DNA of 64,000 nt from Rhodobacter sp. Its GTDB lineage: Bacteria; Pseudomonadota; Alphaproteobacteria; Rhodobacterales; Rhodobacteraceae. The DNA is taken from contig JAIXXB010000021.1 in the NCBI GenBank assembly GCA_027490955.1, positions 1 through 64,000 of the forward strand. The letters run 5' to 3'. Made by a program: the position numbers and the translations under genes. The notes below the pieces were generated by a model. That model was not told where the DNA came from and searched no databases. It worked only from the letters and a program-made list of their open reading frames with translations. Shown in pieces: positions 6,542 to 15,442 of this stretch (positions are counted from its first letter, which is position 1; each line of letters begins with the position of its first letter).

Positions 6542-7516
6542 ATGGATATCGCAGCCACAGCCCTTGCCATCCAGTCTGGTGACCGCCGCGCGCTGGCGCG
6601 TGCCATCACGCTGGTGGAAAGCGCACGGCCCGATCACCGCGCGCAGGCGCTGGAGTTGCTTGCAGCATTACCCAAGGAAAAACAAGCACTTCGCATAGGT
6701 TTGTCAGGCACGCCTGGCGTTGGAAAATCCACCTTCATCGAGGCATTTGGCCTGATGCTGATCGCCCAAGGTTTGCGCGTGGCCGTGCTGGCGGTTGATC
6801 CTTCTTCTGCGCGTTCGGGCGGCTCGATCCTTGGCGATAAGACGCGGATGGAACAACTTGCCCGCGCGCCCGCCGCGTTTATCCGCCCTTCACCTTCCAA
6901 TGCGCAAATGGGCGGGGTGGCGCGCCGCTCGCGCGAGGCGGTCGCGCTGTGCGAAGCGGCGGGTTACGATATTGTGTTGATTGAAACTGTGGGGGTCGGG
7001 CAATCGGAAACTGTGGTGGCGCAGATCAGCGATTTGTTTGTGCTGTTGCTGGCCCCTGCGGGTGGGGATGAATTGCAGGGCGTCAAGCGCGGCATCATGG
7101 AAATGGCTGATCTGATTCTGGTCAACAAAGCCGATGGTGATTTGGCCGCCGCCGCCCAGCGCACCCGCGCTGATTATGCGGGGGCCTTGCACCTGCTGCG
7201 CCGCCGCGCGCAAGACCCTGATGGCTATCCTTTGGCGATGGCGGTGTCGGCCTATACAGGGGCCGGCATGCCCGAGGCTTGGGCCAAAATGCAGGCGCTT
7301 GCGGCGTGGCGGCGCGAAAATGGCCATTGGGATTTGGCCCGCGCGGCCCAAGCAAAGCATTGGTTTCATGAAGAAATTCGCCAGAATCTATTGGCCAGCC
7401 TGATGGCCGAACCCCTGCGCGGCATTTTGGATGGGCTGGGCGATGCGGTGGCGCGCGGCGATCTGCGCCCCGAACTGGCCGCCGCTCGCGCGCTGGCGGC
7501 TATGGGGCGCGGATAG
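6542..7516 (+). CDS. meaB: Methylmalonyl-CoA mutase-associated GTPase MeaB
   Basis: A G3E-family P-loop GTPase of 324 residues that loads and protects the adenosylcobalamin cofactor of methylmalonyl-CoA mutase, the last steps of propionyl-CoA assimilation in the cytoplasm. The P-loop [10 protein letters not shown] is at residues 55-64, the Walker B-like stretch [14 protein letters not shown] around 140-155, and the NKAD base-recognition motif near 186. AAAGGAG five bases before ATG supports the start. The mutase is not in this window, and meaB appears monocistronic. The TTTGCAAT repeats upstream suggest control by an acyl-CoA-responsive regulator. Confidence 0.93.
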   Translation: MDIAATALAIQSGDRRALARAITLVESARPDHRAQALELLAALPKEKQALRIGLSGTPGVGKSTFIEAFGLMLIAQGLRVAVLAVDPSSARSGGSILGDKTRMEQLARAPAAFIRPSPSNAQMGGVARRSREAVALCEAAGYDIVLIETVGVGQSETVVAQISDLFVLLLAPAGGDELQGVKRGIMEMADLILVNKADGDLAAAAQRTRADYAGALHLLRRRAQDPDGYPLAMAVSAYTGAGMPEAWAKMQALAAWRRENGHWDLARAAQAKHWFHEEIRQNLLASLMAEPLRGILDGLGDAVARGDLRPELAAARALAAMGRG

Positions 7517-7550
7517 ATCAGTTTTTGCGCGCCTTTTGCCATAGGGCGGC

Positions 7551-7578
7551 TTGACGCGGGGCGACTTTGGCCGTATCA
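7551..7578 (+). promoter_or_regulatory. Possible sigma-70 promoter for rpmB
   Basis: TTGACG (7551-7556) and GTATCA (7573-7578) are separated by 16 bases, about 70 bases before rpmB. The -35 is close to consensus and the -10 is weak, as is usual in this group. Confidence 0.35.
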
Positions 7579-7647
7579 GCCCCCAATCGAATTTGGCCGC
7601 CGCCCTGCTGCGGTGGCTTTGTGTTTTAGAAAACAAGGAACACGACC

Positions 7648-7935
7648 ATGTCGCGCGTCTGTGAACTTACTGGCAAAGGCCCGATGTCTGGCAACACTGT
7701 CAGCCATGCAAATAACAAAAGCCGTCGTCGCTTTTTGCCAAACCTCAATCAGGTCACCCTGATTTCCGACGTGCTGGGCCGTTCGTTCAGCCTGCGCGTT
7801 TCGGCAGCTGGCCTGCGCACTGTGGATCACCGCGGCGGTTTGGATGCGTTCTTGGCCAAAGCCAAGGATGACGAGCTGTCGCTGTCGGCCCAGAAAATCA
7901 AAAAAGAAATCGCAAAAGCGCAGGCTTCGGCCTGA
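7648..7935 (+). CDS. rpmB: 50S ribosomal protein L28
   Basis: A 95-residue L28 protein of the large ribosomal subunit. It has the family start [22 protein letters not shown], a basic [11 protein letters not shown] stretch, and the [17 protein letters not shown] core. Length is normal for alphaproteobacteria. AAGGA lies nine bases upstream of ATG. It stands alone, with a possible promoter and a clear terminator around it. One product name is well supported and no oddity was seen. Confidence 0.97.
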   Translation: MSRVCELTGKGPMSGNTVSHANNKSRRRFLPNLNQVTLISDVLGRSFSLRVSAAGLRTVDHRGGLDAFLAKAKDDELSLSAQKIKKEIAKAQASA

Positions 7936-7953
7936 TTTTTGTGCCTTGCTTTG

Positions 7954-7984
7954 AAGGCCCTGCTTGCTGGTCAAGCGGGGCCTT
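7954..7984 (+). terminator. Rho-independent-like terminator after rpmB
   Basis: AAGGCCCTGCTTG (7954-7966) pairs with CAAGCGGGGCCTT (7972-7984) around a 5-base loop, with one non-Watson-Crick position. A weak T-rich stretch follows. It is 18 bases after the rpmB stop. Confidence 0.75.
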
Positions 7985-8089
7985 TGGCATTTGTGCACCG
8001 CACTTGCGCCAGATCACGCAAGGGTCTGTGCCAAGGCGCGCGGCGATCTGACACCTTGGCCTTTGGGGCGCTGCGCCCTATAAACCCCT

Positions 8090-8443
8090 ATGATGTTGCG
8101 CAGCTTCTTGACGACTGTTTTTGCCGCTGTTCTGGCGCTGACCTCGGTCACGCTGGTGCTGGGCCAGCACGCCAGCGCGGGCGTCATCCAGATGGTGATT
8201 TGCACCGATATGGGCGCGCAAACGATCACGCTTGATGCCAATGGCAGCCCGATCATCGCATCGCACAATTGCCCTGATTGCTTGGCCGCAAGTGTTGTGC
8301 CTGATCTGCCGCCTGCCTTTGCCCTGCCCCTGCCGCCCCTGACAGCGCAAGATCACGTGGCGCGGGCCGATGGCGTGTCTTGTCACAGCCGCAGCCTGCC
8401 GCAGGCCCATGCACGCGGCCCCCCTTTGGTGGATGTGATTTGA
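8090..8443 (+). CDS. DUF2946-like secreted protein, copper-linked context
   Basis: A 117-residue protein with an N-terminal signal or anchor (LTTVFAAVLALTSVTLVLG). The central block CTDMGAQTITLDANGSP is followed by HNCPDC, as in DUF2946-type proteins often found beside copper genes. ATG 8090 and ATG 8093 are both possible; neither has a good ribosome site. It lies 29 bases before the PCu(A)C chaperone and probably shares its transcript. The cysteines and histidines suggest a periplasmic metal-related role, but no direct function is known. Confidence 0.65.
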   Translation: MMLRSFLTTVFAAVLALTSVTLVLGQHASAGVIQMVICTDMGAQTITLDANGSPIIASHNCPDCLAASVVPDLPPAFALPLPPLTAQDHVARADGVSCHSRSLPQAHARGPPLVDVI

Positions 8444-8472
8444 CCCTCTCACATCAACCCAAGGAATAGAAC

Positions 8473-9018
8473 ATGAACCGCCTACAAACCGCTGTGGCAG
8501 CCTTTGCTGCCCTGATCGCGCTGCCCGCCTTTGCCCATGATGGCGTGCATATCCATAACGCCTATGCCCGCGTCATTGGCGGGATTGGTGCATCGGGCGC
8601 GGTGTTTTTTGAAATTGAAAACCACCAAGATGTTGCAGATCGCCTGATCGCTGTCTCTAGCCCCATCGCCGAAAAGGCCGAGTTGCACAGCCATTTAGAC
8701 CAAGGCGGCGTTATGAAAATGCTGCATGTTCAAGACGGGTTTATCGTGCCTGCCTTGGGCTTTCTTGAACTGGCGCGTGGCGGCGACCATGTCATGCTGA
8801 TGGGCTTGAAAGCCGAAGTGAAGAATGGCGATGTCATTGAATTGACACTGACCTTTGAACAGGCGGGCGAGGTGCAAGTGCAGGCCGTGATTGACAATAA
8901 TCGCAAACCCGAATCTGGCGCGATGGGGCATGATATGGAGGGGCATAACATGGAAGGGCACGACATGAGCGGCCATGACATGGACGGCCATGATATGGAG
9001 GGCGCGGCCCAGCAATAG
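8473..9018 (+). CDS. Periplasmic copper chaperone PCu(A)C with His/Met-repeat tail
   Basis: A 181-residue periplasmic copper chaperone; relatives deliver Cu(I) for the CuA centre of cytochrome c oxidase. The signal peptide ends near AFA (residue ~21). Putative ligands are H72/H74, M81/M83 and the HVM set at 106-108. The last ~25 residues (about 152-177) are five GH(D/N)M-type pentapeptides that extend the metal-binding capacity. AAGGAA precedes the ATG. It follows the DUF2946-like gene closely, consistent with a copper-handling pair. Confidence 0.88.
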   Translation: MNRLQTAVAAFAALIALPAFAHDGVHIHNAYARVIGGIGASGAVFFEIENHQDVADRLIAVSSPIAEKAELHSHLDQGGVMKMLHVQDGFIVPALGFLELARGGDHVMLMGLKAEVKNGDVIELTLTFEQAGEVQVQAVIDNNRKPESGAMGHDMEGHNMEGHDMSGHDMDGHDMEGAAQQ

Positions 9019-9031
9019 GCTTATGCGATGG

Positions 9032-9052
9032 GGCAGGGGCGCCGCCCCTGCC
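9032..9052. terminator. Bidirectional terminator between convergent genes
   Basis: GGCAGGGGC (9032-9040) and GCCCCTGCC (9044-9052) form a perfect 9-bp stem with a 3-base loop. It lies between the copper chaperone stop and the flavoprotein stop. No T-run follows. Confidence 0.55.
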
Positions 9053-9061
9053 TTGCCCCAT

Positions 9062-10237
9062 TTAGCCCAGCCTGCGCGCGGCGGCGCGACCCGCCCATTG
9101 CCCTGTGGCCCATGCCGCCGTCAGCAGATAACCGCCCGTCGGCGCCTCCCAATCTAGCATCTCGCCGCAGGCGAACAGGTTCGAAATGGCACGCAGTTCC
9201 AGATCAGCCGTCAGGCTTTCGGCGCGAATTCCGCCCGCCACTGAAATCGCCTCGTCCAGCGGGCGCGGGCCAGTCAGGCGCGGGGAAAGGTGTTTGATCG
9301 CCGTTTCAATATCACGCTCGCGGGCAAATTCCTGCACCAAGGCCACCGCTTGTGGCGCTAGGCCCAGTTTGCGCAGACGGTTTACCCGCGTCTCGCCCCG
9401 CTTCATGGTTGCCAGTTTGGCGGTGATCTCGGCGCGGGTCACATCGGGCATCAGATCAATCTCTAATGCCCCGCCCATGCGCAGCGCGCGTGAGACAGCA
9501 TAAATCCCGCCCCCTTCCAACCCGCGCTGCGAGATGACAAATTCGCCGCGTTCGATGTGACCGCCCACGCGCAGAGCTGCGCCTTTGATGGCCTGCCCAA
9601 AATGACGCGCCATATGCGCCGACCAGTCCACCGAAAAGCCCATATTGGCGGGCTGCCACGGCGCGATCTGCACGCCTTTATCGGCCAAAATCGCCGCCCA
9701 TGCGCCATCCGATCCAAGGCGCTGCCATGACGCGCCGCCCAGTGCCAGAACCCCGACTTTGGGGCGCAAAACGCGCAGGCCCTGCGGCGTGTCAAAGATA
9801 TAACTGCCCATGCCGTCAAACCCCGTCCAGCGCCAGCGCCTGCGCAAATCCACCCCTGCCGCGCCCAGACGCGCCAGCCATGCGCGCAGCAAGGGCGAAG
9901 CTTTCATATCGCGTGGAAACACCCGCCCCGATGTGCCTGTAAACACCTCAACCCCCAAGGCGCGTGTCCACATAACCATTTCTCGCGCTGCGAAATTGGC
10001 CAGAATGGGGGCCAATAGCGGGCTGTCATAGGCGGCAATGAATGCATCGCGCGGCTGGTCTTTGGTGATGTTCAGCCCCGATTTTCCCGCCATCAGCAGT
10101 TTGCGTGCAGGGCTTGGCTTGGCCTCGCACACAACCACGCGCGCGCCTGTCTTTGCCAGTTCTTCGGCGGCCATCAGCCCAGCAGGGCCTGCGCCAATCA
10201 CCAAAGCGTCGATTTGTTCACCCGCGTCCATAGACAT
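9062..10237 (-). CDS. HI0933/BaiN-like FAD-dependent oxidoreductase (TIGR03862-type)
   Basis: A flavoprotein of about 391 residues with an N-terminal FAD-binding Rossmann motif (VIGAGPAGLMAAEEL) and a C-terminal FAD loop (ACGEMLDWEAPTGGYLL). Overall it matches the HI0933-like family, whose substrate is unknown. ATG 10237 is preferred because GGAAAG lies seven bases upstream; ATG 10252 is also possible. It is a single gene convergent with the copper chaperone. The NAD(P)/FAD oxidoreductase class is firm; any specific reaction is not. Confidence 0.82.
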   Translation of the reverse strand: MSMDAGEQIDALVIGAGPAGLMAAEELAKTGARVVVCEAKPSPARKLLMAGKSGLNITKDQPRDAFIAAYDSPLLAPILANFAAREMVMWTRALGVEVFTGTSGRVFPRDMKASPLLRAWLARLGAAGVDLRRRWRWTGFDGMGSYIFDTPQGLRVLRPKVGVLALGGASWQRLGSDGAWAAILADKGVQIAPWQPANMGFSVDWSAHMARHFGQAIKGAALRVGGHIERGEFVISQRGLEGGGIYAVSRALRMGGALEIDLMPDVTRAEITAKLATMKRGETRVNRLRKLGLAPQAVALVQEFARERDIETAIKHLSPRLTGPRPLDEAISVAGGIRAESLTADLELRAISNLFACGEMLDWEAPTGGYLLTAAWATGQWAGRAAARRLG

Positions 10238-10310
10238 ATGATTGCTTTCCATTACCTAAGCCGCAGCAGCCAAGTTGCAGATTTGGCGCAGAACGGCGAA
10301 AGGCACAAGC

Positions 10311-10610
10311 ATGCGTAACCCCGCCCCACCCATTTGCCCGCTGTGCCTGCGCCCCATTCCCGAAGGTGTGCCGCAAAGCCTGCATCATCTGATACCCAAG
10401 CTAAAGGGCGGCAAAGGCGGGCCAGTGGTGCTGCTGCATCATATCTGCCACAAAGAAATCCATGCGCGGTTTTCCGAGGCTGATTTGGCGCGGCGGCTCA
10501 ACACCATTGATGCCCTGCGCGCTGCGCCCGAATTGCAAGCCTATCTGGAATGGATTGCGCGCCGCCCGCCCGCGTTTACCAGCAGGGTCAAGGGTGGTGG
10601 GCGGCGTTAG
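10311..10610 (+). CDS. HNH endonuclease-like small protein
   Basis: A 99-residue protein with CPLC near residue 9, then LHHLIPKLKGGKGG and LLHHICHKEIHARF. This is the histidine/cysteine layout of HNH-type nuclease domains with a zinc-binding pair. GAAAGG upstream supports ATG 10311. Such free-standing small HNH proteins are common in Rhodobacterales chromosomes and have no assigned role. It is not linked here to a restriction or phage gene. Confidence 0.72.
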   Translation: MRNPAPPICPLCLRPIPEGVPQSLHHLIPKLKGGKGGPVVLLHHICHKEIHARFSEADLARRLNTIDALRAAPELQAYLEWIARRPPAFTSRVKGGGRR

Positions 10611-10641
10611 GCCATGCCTGCGCCCATCGCTGCCAGCTAGG

Positions 10642-11397
10642 TTACGGGCCAACCCCAACTTGGGCGCGCACATCGCCATCGCGCAGCGACACATCGCGCC
10701 CCAGCCACGGATCGGCCCCCGCCCCGCACATCCAGACCAGCGCCTTGGCAGCCCATTCTGGCGGGATATGCGCCGACGGCCCCAGTTGCGAGACGGGGTT
10801 GATGCCCGATGCTTTGATGGTGACCTGCATATCGGTTGCTACAGTTCCTGGTGACAGGCCAAGAATGCGCAGGCCATGTGCGCCCTCTTCCAAATGCGCC
10901 ACACGCGTCAGCATCAGCGCGCCTGCTTTGCTGGCGCAATAGGCGCTCCACCCCTCCATCGGGTTGATCGCCGCGCCAGACGAGACGGTGATGATCGTGC
11001 CATGCCCCTGCGCGCGCATCGGCGGGATCGCAGCGCGCATGCCATGGAATACGCCGCGCAGATTGGTATCCATGGCCTGTGCCCACTCGGCAGGGGCGGC
11101 GTCATGCAGATGCGCAATCGGGGTGATGATGCCTGCATTGTTCACCAGCACATCCAACTGGCCAGCCCAACCTATGGCCGCCTGAACGGCGCTTTGCACT
11201 TCGTCAAAATCGGCCACATCGCAGGCGATGGCCCGCGCCTGTGGCCCCAGCTCTGCGGCCAAATCGGCCAGTTTATCTGCGCGCCGTGCCGCAAGCACAA
11301 CCTTTGCCCCTGCCGCGGCAAAGGCGCGCGCCGCCGCCGCCCCAATTCCCGCGCTGGCCCCCGTAATCAACACGCATTTGCCCGATAGATCTTGCAT
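10642..11397 (-). CDS. SDR-family oxidoreductase
   Basis: A classical short-chain dehydrogenase of about 251 residues. The cofactor motif is TGASAGIG (residues ~12-19), NNAG lies near 87, and the catalytic YCASK near 152 follows the serine of VSSGAA. The presence of an arginine (AARRADK) after strand beta-2 favours NADP(H). ATG 11397 has AAGGA six bases upstream; an ATG two codons earlier is possible. The substrate cannot be inferred. It is divergent from the DUF2125-like gene. Confidence 0.85.
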   Translation of the reverse strand: MQDLSGKCVLITGASAGIGAAAARAFAAAGAKVVLAARRADKLADLAAELGPQARAIACDVADFDEVQSAVQAAIGWAGQLDVLVNNAGIITPIAHLHDAAPAEWAQAMDTNLRGVFHGMRAAIPPMRAQGHGTIITVSSGAAINPMEGWSAYCASKAGALMLTRVAHLEEGAHGLRILGLSPGTVATDMQVTIKASGINPVSQLGPSAHIPPEWAAKALVWMCGAGADPWLGRDVSLRDGDVRAQVGVGP

Positions 11398-11496
11398 ATT
11401 CATTCCTTTTTCCGCCGAAGGCGCGGCAAAGCATTGACCCTGCCCCGTGCTGGCGCAATGCTGCACCGAACTGCAGCAAAGCGAAAGAGGCCAGCG

Positions 11497-13014
11497 ATGC
11501 ATTCCTACCCCAAAACACCATCGCTTGTTGCCGCCCTGATGGCCTGCGCAGCATGGCCCGCAGGGGCTGCATGGGCCGATGTCACCCCCGAAGAGGTGTG
11601 GCAAAACTGGCAAGATACCAGCGCCGCCATGGGCCAAACTGTGGTGGCAGGCAGCGTGGCGCGCGAAGGGGATACGTTGAAAATCGGCGCAGTCACCATG
11701 GCCAGCGCGGCCAATGGCATCACCGCCGAGGGCAGCATCGCACAGATTTTGATGGCCGACCAAGGCGACGGAACGGTTTTGGTCACGATGTCGCCTGACT
11801 ATCCGCTGAAAATGCGCCTGCCCCCGACAGAGGCGGGCGCGCCCGAGGTTGAATTGAACATTCTGGTCACGCAGGATGATTTGCGCATGATTGCCAGCGG
11901 CACGGCAGATGCGATCAGCTATGATCTGACTGCCCCTGCGATCAAGATCAAACTTGACCGCATTGCAGGCTCTGCCGCGCAAGAGGCGAATTTGACAGTG
12001 GATGCTACACTGTCTGCGCTGTCGGGCACCTATGCCACGCGCAAAACTGATGCGGGGATGCAGGCCGACAGTGCCATAGCTGCCAAAGGGTTGGCGCTGG
12101 CGGTGCTGGGCGCCGATCCTGCACAGCAATCAGAATTTCGCGCCACGGCCGCAATCGCGGGCCTTGCGCTGAAATCTTCTGGCGCTTTGGCAGGGGCTGC
12201 TTTGGCAGCGGGCACAGACCCAAATGGCCTTGCCGCGCTGGAAACCCTTAGCGAGATGACCAGCCAGTCCACTGAATTCACCTTAGAATTTGCAGGGCCA
12301 AGTGGCACGACCATGGCCAATGGCACCTTGGGGCTTGGGCAGATCAGCGCCAAAACAAAGGGTGGGGCGATGGATTTTGCCGCCAGCCAATCTGATGCGG
12401 CATTGACGGTCACCACCCCCTCTGTGCCCGTGCCCGATATGGCGGTTGCGCTGGATAGGTTTGCCCTTGCCTTCACCATACCCATTGCGCCCAGTGCAGT
12501 GGCCTTGCCCTTTGCCTTTTCCACCGAACTGGCAAATCTGACCCTGTCCGATACGATATGGGCCTTGCTTGACCCAAGCGCCGCTTTGCCGCGCGATCCC
12601 ATTCATCTGCTGTTGGACAGCAGCGGCACAACCAAGGTGAACGCGCAGCCAGCCGATCCCAATGCCGCGCCACTGCTGCCTGCGGAATTGGACAGTCTGG
12701 CGCTGAACTCTCTGCGGATTGAGGGGCTTGGCGCGGCGCTGACGGCCCAAGGCTCTAGCACCTTTACCCCCGATCCCAGCGGTATTCCCAGCCCCAATGC
12801 CAAGGTGGATGTCACCTTTTTGGGCGCGAATGGGCTGTTGGAAAAACTGGCCACATCGGGCTTGGTTGGGCCAGAAATGCTGACCTTTGCGGGATTTCTT
12901 TTGACAATGGCCGCAAGCCCCATGGCAGATGGATCAGACGGCTATACATCTACCATTGAAATTCAGGACAAGGCCGTGTCCGCCAATGGCCAAGTGCTGT
13001 ATCAACTGCCATAA
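11497..13014 (+). CDS. DUF2125-like secreted protein
   Basis: A 505-residue exported protein with a signal peptide (cleavage near AWA, residue ~22) and a mature region rich in beta-type, alanine- and threonine-rich sequence, as in DUF2125 family proteins of Rhodobacterales. Start ATG 11497 follows AAAGAGG; more upstream in-frame starts would place charged sequence before the signal peptide. No catalytic motif is visible. A cell-envelope role is plausible but unproven. pmbA follows after 43 bases. Confidence 0.75.
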   Translation: MHSYPKTPSLVAALMACAAWPAGAAWADVTPEEVWQNWQDTSAAMGQTVVAGSVAREGDTLKIGAVTMASAANGITAEGSIAQILMADQGDGTVLVTMSPDYPLKMRLPPTEAGAPEVELNILVTQDDLRMIASGTADAISYDLTAPAIKIKLDRIAGSAAQEANLTVDATLSALSGTYATRKTDAGMQADSAIAAKGLALAVLGADPAQQSEFRATAAIAGLALKSSGALAGAALAAGTDPNGLAALETLSEMTSQSTEFTLEFAGPSGTTMANGTLGLGQISAKTKGGAMDFAASQSDAALTVTTPSVPVPDMAVALDRFALAFTIPIAPSAVALPFAFSTELANLTLSDTIWALLDPSAALPRDPIHLLLDSSGTTKVNAQPADPNAAPLLPAELDSLALNSLRIEGLGAALTAQGSSTFTPDPSGIPSPNAKVDVTFLGANGLLEKLATSGLVGPEMLTFAGFLLTMAASPMADGSDGYTSTIEIQDKAVSANGQVLYQLP

Positions 13015-13057
13015 GGGCAGGGGCGGTTTCGGGTGGTAAATTGGGTAGGATTGCACA

Positions 13058-14416
13058 ATGAAGATTGATCTTGCAGCTTTGACAGAGGCGCTGCTGACAG
13101 CGGCGCGCAGCGCGGGCGCAGAGGCCGCCGATGCAATGGCCCTGTCGGGTGCAGCGCTGTCGGTCGATATTCGCAAAGGCGCGCTAGAGCAGGCCGAACG
13201 CGCCGAATCTATTGAGATTGGCCTGCGGGTCTTGATCGGCGGGCGGCAAGCCTGCGTCTCCGCATCCGACATTTCCGCGCGCACCATTTCGGAACTGGCA
13301 GCGCGTGGCGTGGCAATGGCGCGCGAGGCCCCAGATGATCCCTATGCGGGCCTTGCTGCGCCTGCGCAACTGGCCAAGGGCTGGGATTTAGCCGCCCTAG
13401 ACCTGTGCGATGATGCGCCTGAAACGGGCGCGCAGGATTTGCAAGATATGGCCCGCGCGGTTGAAGGCGCGGCGATGGGCGTGGCGGGCATTACCCAAGT
13501 AGAGGCATCGGCCAGCCACAGCCGCCGCGCTGTGCATTTGGCCGCAACCAACGGGTTTTCGGGCGGCTATGCGCGATCCAGCACATCGGTATCTGCCGTG
13601 GCCTTTACAGGGCAGGGCACCGCGATGGAGCGCGACTACGCAGGCGAAGGGCGCATTTACCGCGCCGATTTGCCCGATCTGGCCCAGATTGGCACATTGG
13701 CTGCAAGCCGTGCGCTGGCGCGTGCAGGTGCGCGCAAACCTGCCACGGGCACATTTCCCGTGCTGTTTGATGAACGTGTTGCCTCGTCTTTGGTTGGGCA
13801 TTTGCTGATGGCGATCAATGGCGCATCGATTGCGCGCGGCGCGTCTTGGGCGCTGGATTTGCTGGGGCGGCAGGTTTTGCCTGCCGATATGTCCATTGTC
13901 GAAGATCCGCTGCGCCCGCGTATTTCGGGCAGCCGCCCTTTTGATGGCGAAGGTCTGCCATCGGCCCGCCGCATGGTGGTGCAAGACGGGGTGTTGATGG
14001 GCTGGACGCTGGATTTGGCCTCGGCGCGCAAATTGGGCATGCAGTCCACCGCATCGGCGGCGCGTGGCACCTCTGCCCCGCCGTCACCATCGTCCAGCAA
14101 TATCGATCTGATGCAAGGTGTGCAGTTGGGCGGGGCCAAGTCGCAGGCAGAATTGCTGTCCGATATGGGAACGGGGCTGCTGATCACCTCGATGATAGGC
14201 AGCACGATTAACCCCACCACGGGGGACTATTCGCGCGGTGCGGCAGGGTTTTGGGTGGAAGGTGGGCAAGTGGCCTACCCTGTCAACGAATGCACCATTG
14301 CGGGCAATCTAAAAGAGATGCTGCTGCGCATCATCCCCGCCAATGACGCGCGCGCGCATCTGTCCACACGCGTGCCAAGCCTGCTGGTGGATGGCATGGT
14401 GATTGCAGGGGCCTAG
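13058..14416 (+). CDS. pmbA: TldD/PmbA-family protein PmbA (TldE)
   Basis: A 452-residue member of the TldD/TldE protease family. TldE pairs with zinc protease TldD to degrade peptides and mature modified peptides. The TldD metal motif HExxxH is absent, so this is the non-catalytic PmbA/TldE partner. Conserved C-terminal blocks are seen (GTSAPPSPSSSNIDLMQG, then ECTIAGNLKEML). tldD is not in the window. ATG 13058 is the natural start of the aligned region. Confidence 0.9.
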   Translation: MKIDLAALTEALLTAARSAGAEAADAMALSGAALSVDIRKGALEQAERAESIEIGLRVLIGGRQACVSASDISARTISELAARGVAMAREAPDDPYAGLAAPAQLAKGWDLAALDLCDDAPETGAQDLQDMARAVEGAAMGVAGITQVEASASHSRRAVHLAATNGFSGGYARSSTSVSAVAFTGQGTAMERDYAGEGRIYRADLPDLAQIGTLAASRALARAGARKPATGTFPVLFDERVASSLVGHLLMAINGASIARGASWALDLLGRQVLPADMSIVEDPLRPRISGSRPFDGEGLPSARRMVVQDGVLMGWTLDLASARKLGMQSTASAARGTSAPPSPSSSNIDLMQGVQLGGAKSQAELLSDMGTGLLITSMIGSTINPTTGDYSRGAAGFWVEGGQVAYPVNECTIAGNLKEMLLRIIPANDARAHLSTRVPSLLVDGMVIAGA

Positions 14417-14600
14417 GGCCGCGCAGAGGCCCCCGTATCGCGGTCTGAACTGCCACCTGAAGGCCCCATGAATGCCGCCGCAATGAGGCTTGCCGCCGCG
14501 CGTGATATGCTGTTTCTTTGCGCGCGATCACATCAGTCCAAAGGGCCTTTGCGGGCTGGCTTTGGTGCTGCACCAAACCCTGCTTTATCCTAGGTGCCCC

Positions 14601-15365
14601 ATGCCTGCCCCAATTAACACGCTGAAAGAAAAGCTGGCAGCGGGCGAGGTTTTGTATGGCATTTGGTTGGGCCTTGCCGATCCCTATGCCGCCGAAATCG
14701 CTGCGACGTCGGGGTTTGATTGGCTGCTGATTGACGGCGAACATGCACCCAATGACATTCGCAGCATCTCGGCGCAGCTTGGCGTGCTGGGCGGCGCTGG
14801 GCCATGCCCCGTTGTGCGCCTGCCCCATGGCGATACGGCCAAAATCAAGCAAGCCCTAGATATTGGTGTTCAAACCCTGCTGATTCCCATGGTAGAAAGT
14901 GCCAAGCAAGCTGCGCAGATCGTTGCAGCAACGCGCTATCCGCCCCAGGGGGTGCGTGGGGTTGGCTCTTCGCTGGCGCGCGCCTCGCGTTTTTCGGCGA
15001 TTTCAGATTATTTGAGCACCGCAAATGACCAAATCTGCGTGATGGTGCAGGTGGAATCTGTGGCAGGTTTGGCTGCGCTTGATGCGATTTTGGCGGTCAA
15101 AGGGGTGGATGGCGTGTTCATCGGCCCTTCGGATTTGGCAGCGGATATGGGGCTGCTTGGTCAGCCGCATCATCCCGATGTTAAGGCTGCGGTTCTGGAT
15201 GCGCTGCGGCGGATTCATGCAGCGGGGCGCTGTGCGGGGGTTTTGACCACCGACTTTGATTTCGCCCAAGAATGCCGCGCGGCAGGCGCAACCTTTTTGG
15301 GTGTGGGCATCGATGTATTGATTTTGGCAAGTGGCCTGCGGGCCTTGGCGGCGCGCTATAAATAG
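14601..15365 (+). CDS. HpcH/HpaI-family aldolase
   Basis: A 254-residue class II-type pyruvate aldolase resembling HpaI, GarL and 4-hydroxy-2-oxoheptanedioate aldolases. It has the block WLLIDGEHAPND (metal and base region), LIPMVESAKQA, and EGV-type metal-binding equivalents around VQVESVAGL and FIGPSDLAADMG. ATG 14601 gives the standard start. The 184 bases upstream to pmbA hold nothing recognisable. The sugar-acid substrate is unknown. Confidence 0.85.
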   Translation: MPAPINTLKEKLAAGEVLYGIWLGLADPYAAEIAATSGFDWLLIDGEHAPNDIRSISAQLGVLGGAGPCPVVRLPHGDTAKIKQALDIGVQTLLIPMVESAKQAAQIVAATRYPPQGVRGVGSSLARASRFSAISDYLSTANDQICVMVQVESVAGLAALDAILAVKGVDGVFIGPSDLAADMGLLGQPHHPDVKAAVLDALRRIHAAGRCAGVLTTDFDFAQECRAAGATFLGVGIDVLILASGLRALAARYK

Positions 15366-15442
15366 GCTGGGCCTGCTATTGCGCAATTTCCGCGCGGGGC
15401 AGGCAGCGGGGCAGGAAAAGGCCCACCCCGCACAATATGAGC

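Noticed and set aside
11398..12129. Long N-terminal extension of the SDR gene at 10642
   Set aside because: It overlaps the DUF2125-like gene on the other strand and lacks any SDR similarity. The SDR fold starts at ATG 11397 with a ribosome site.
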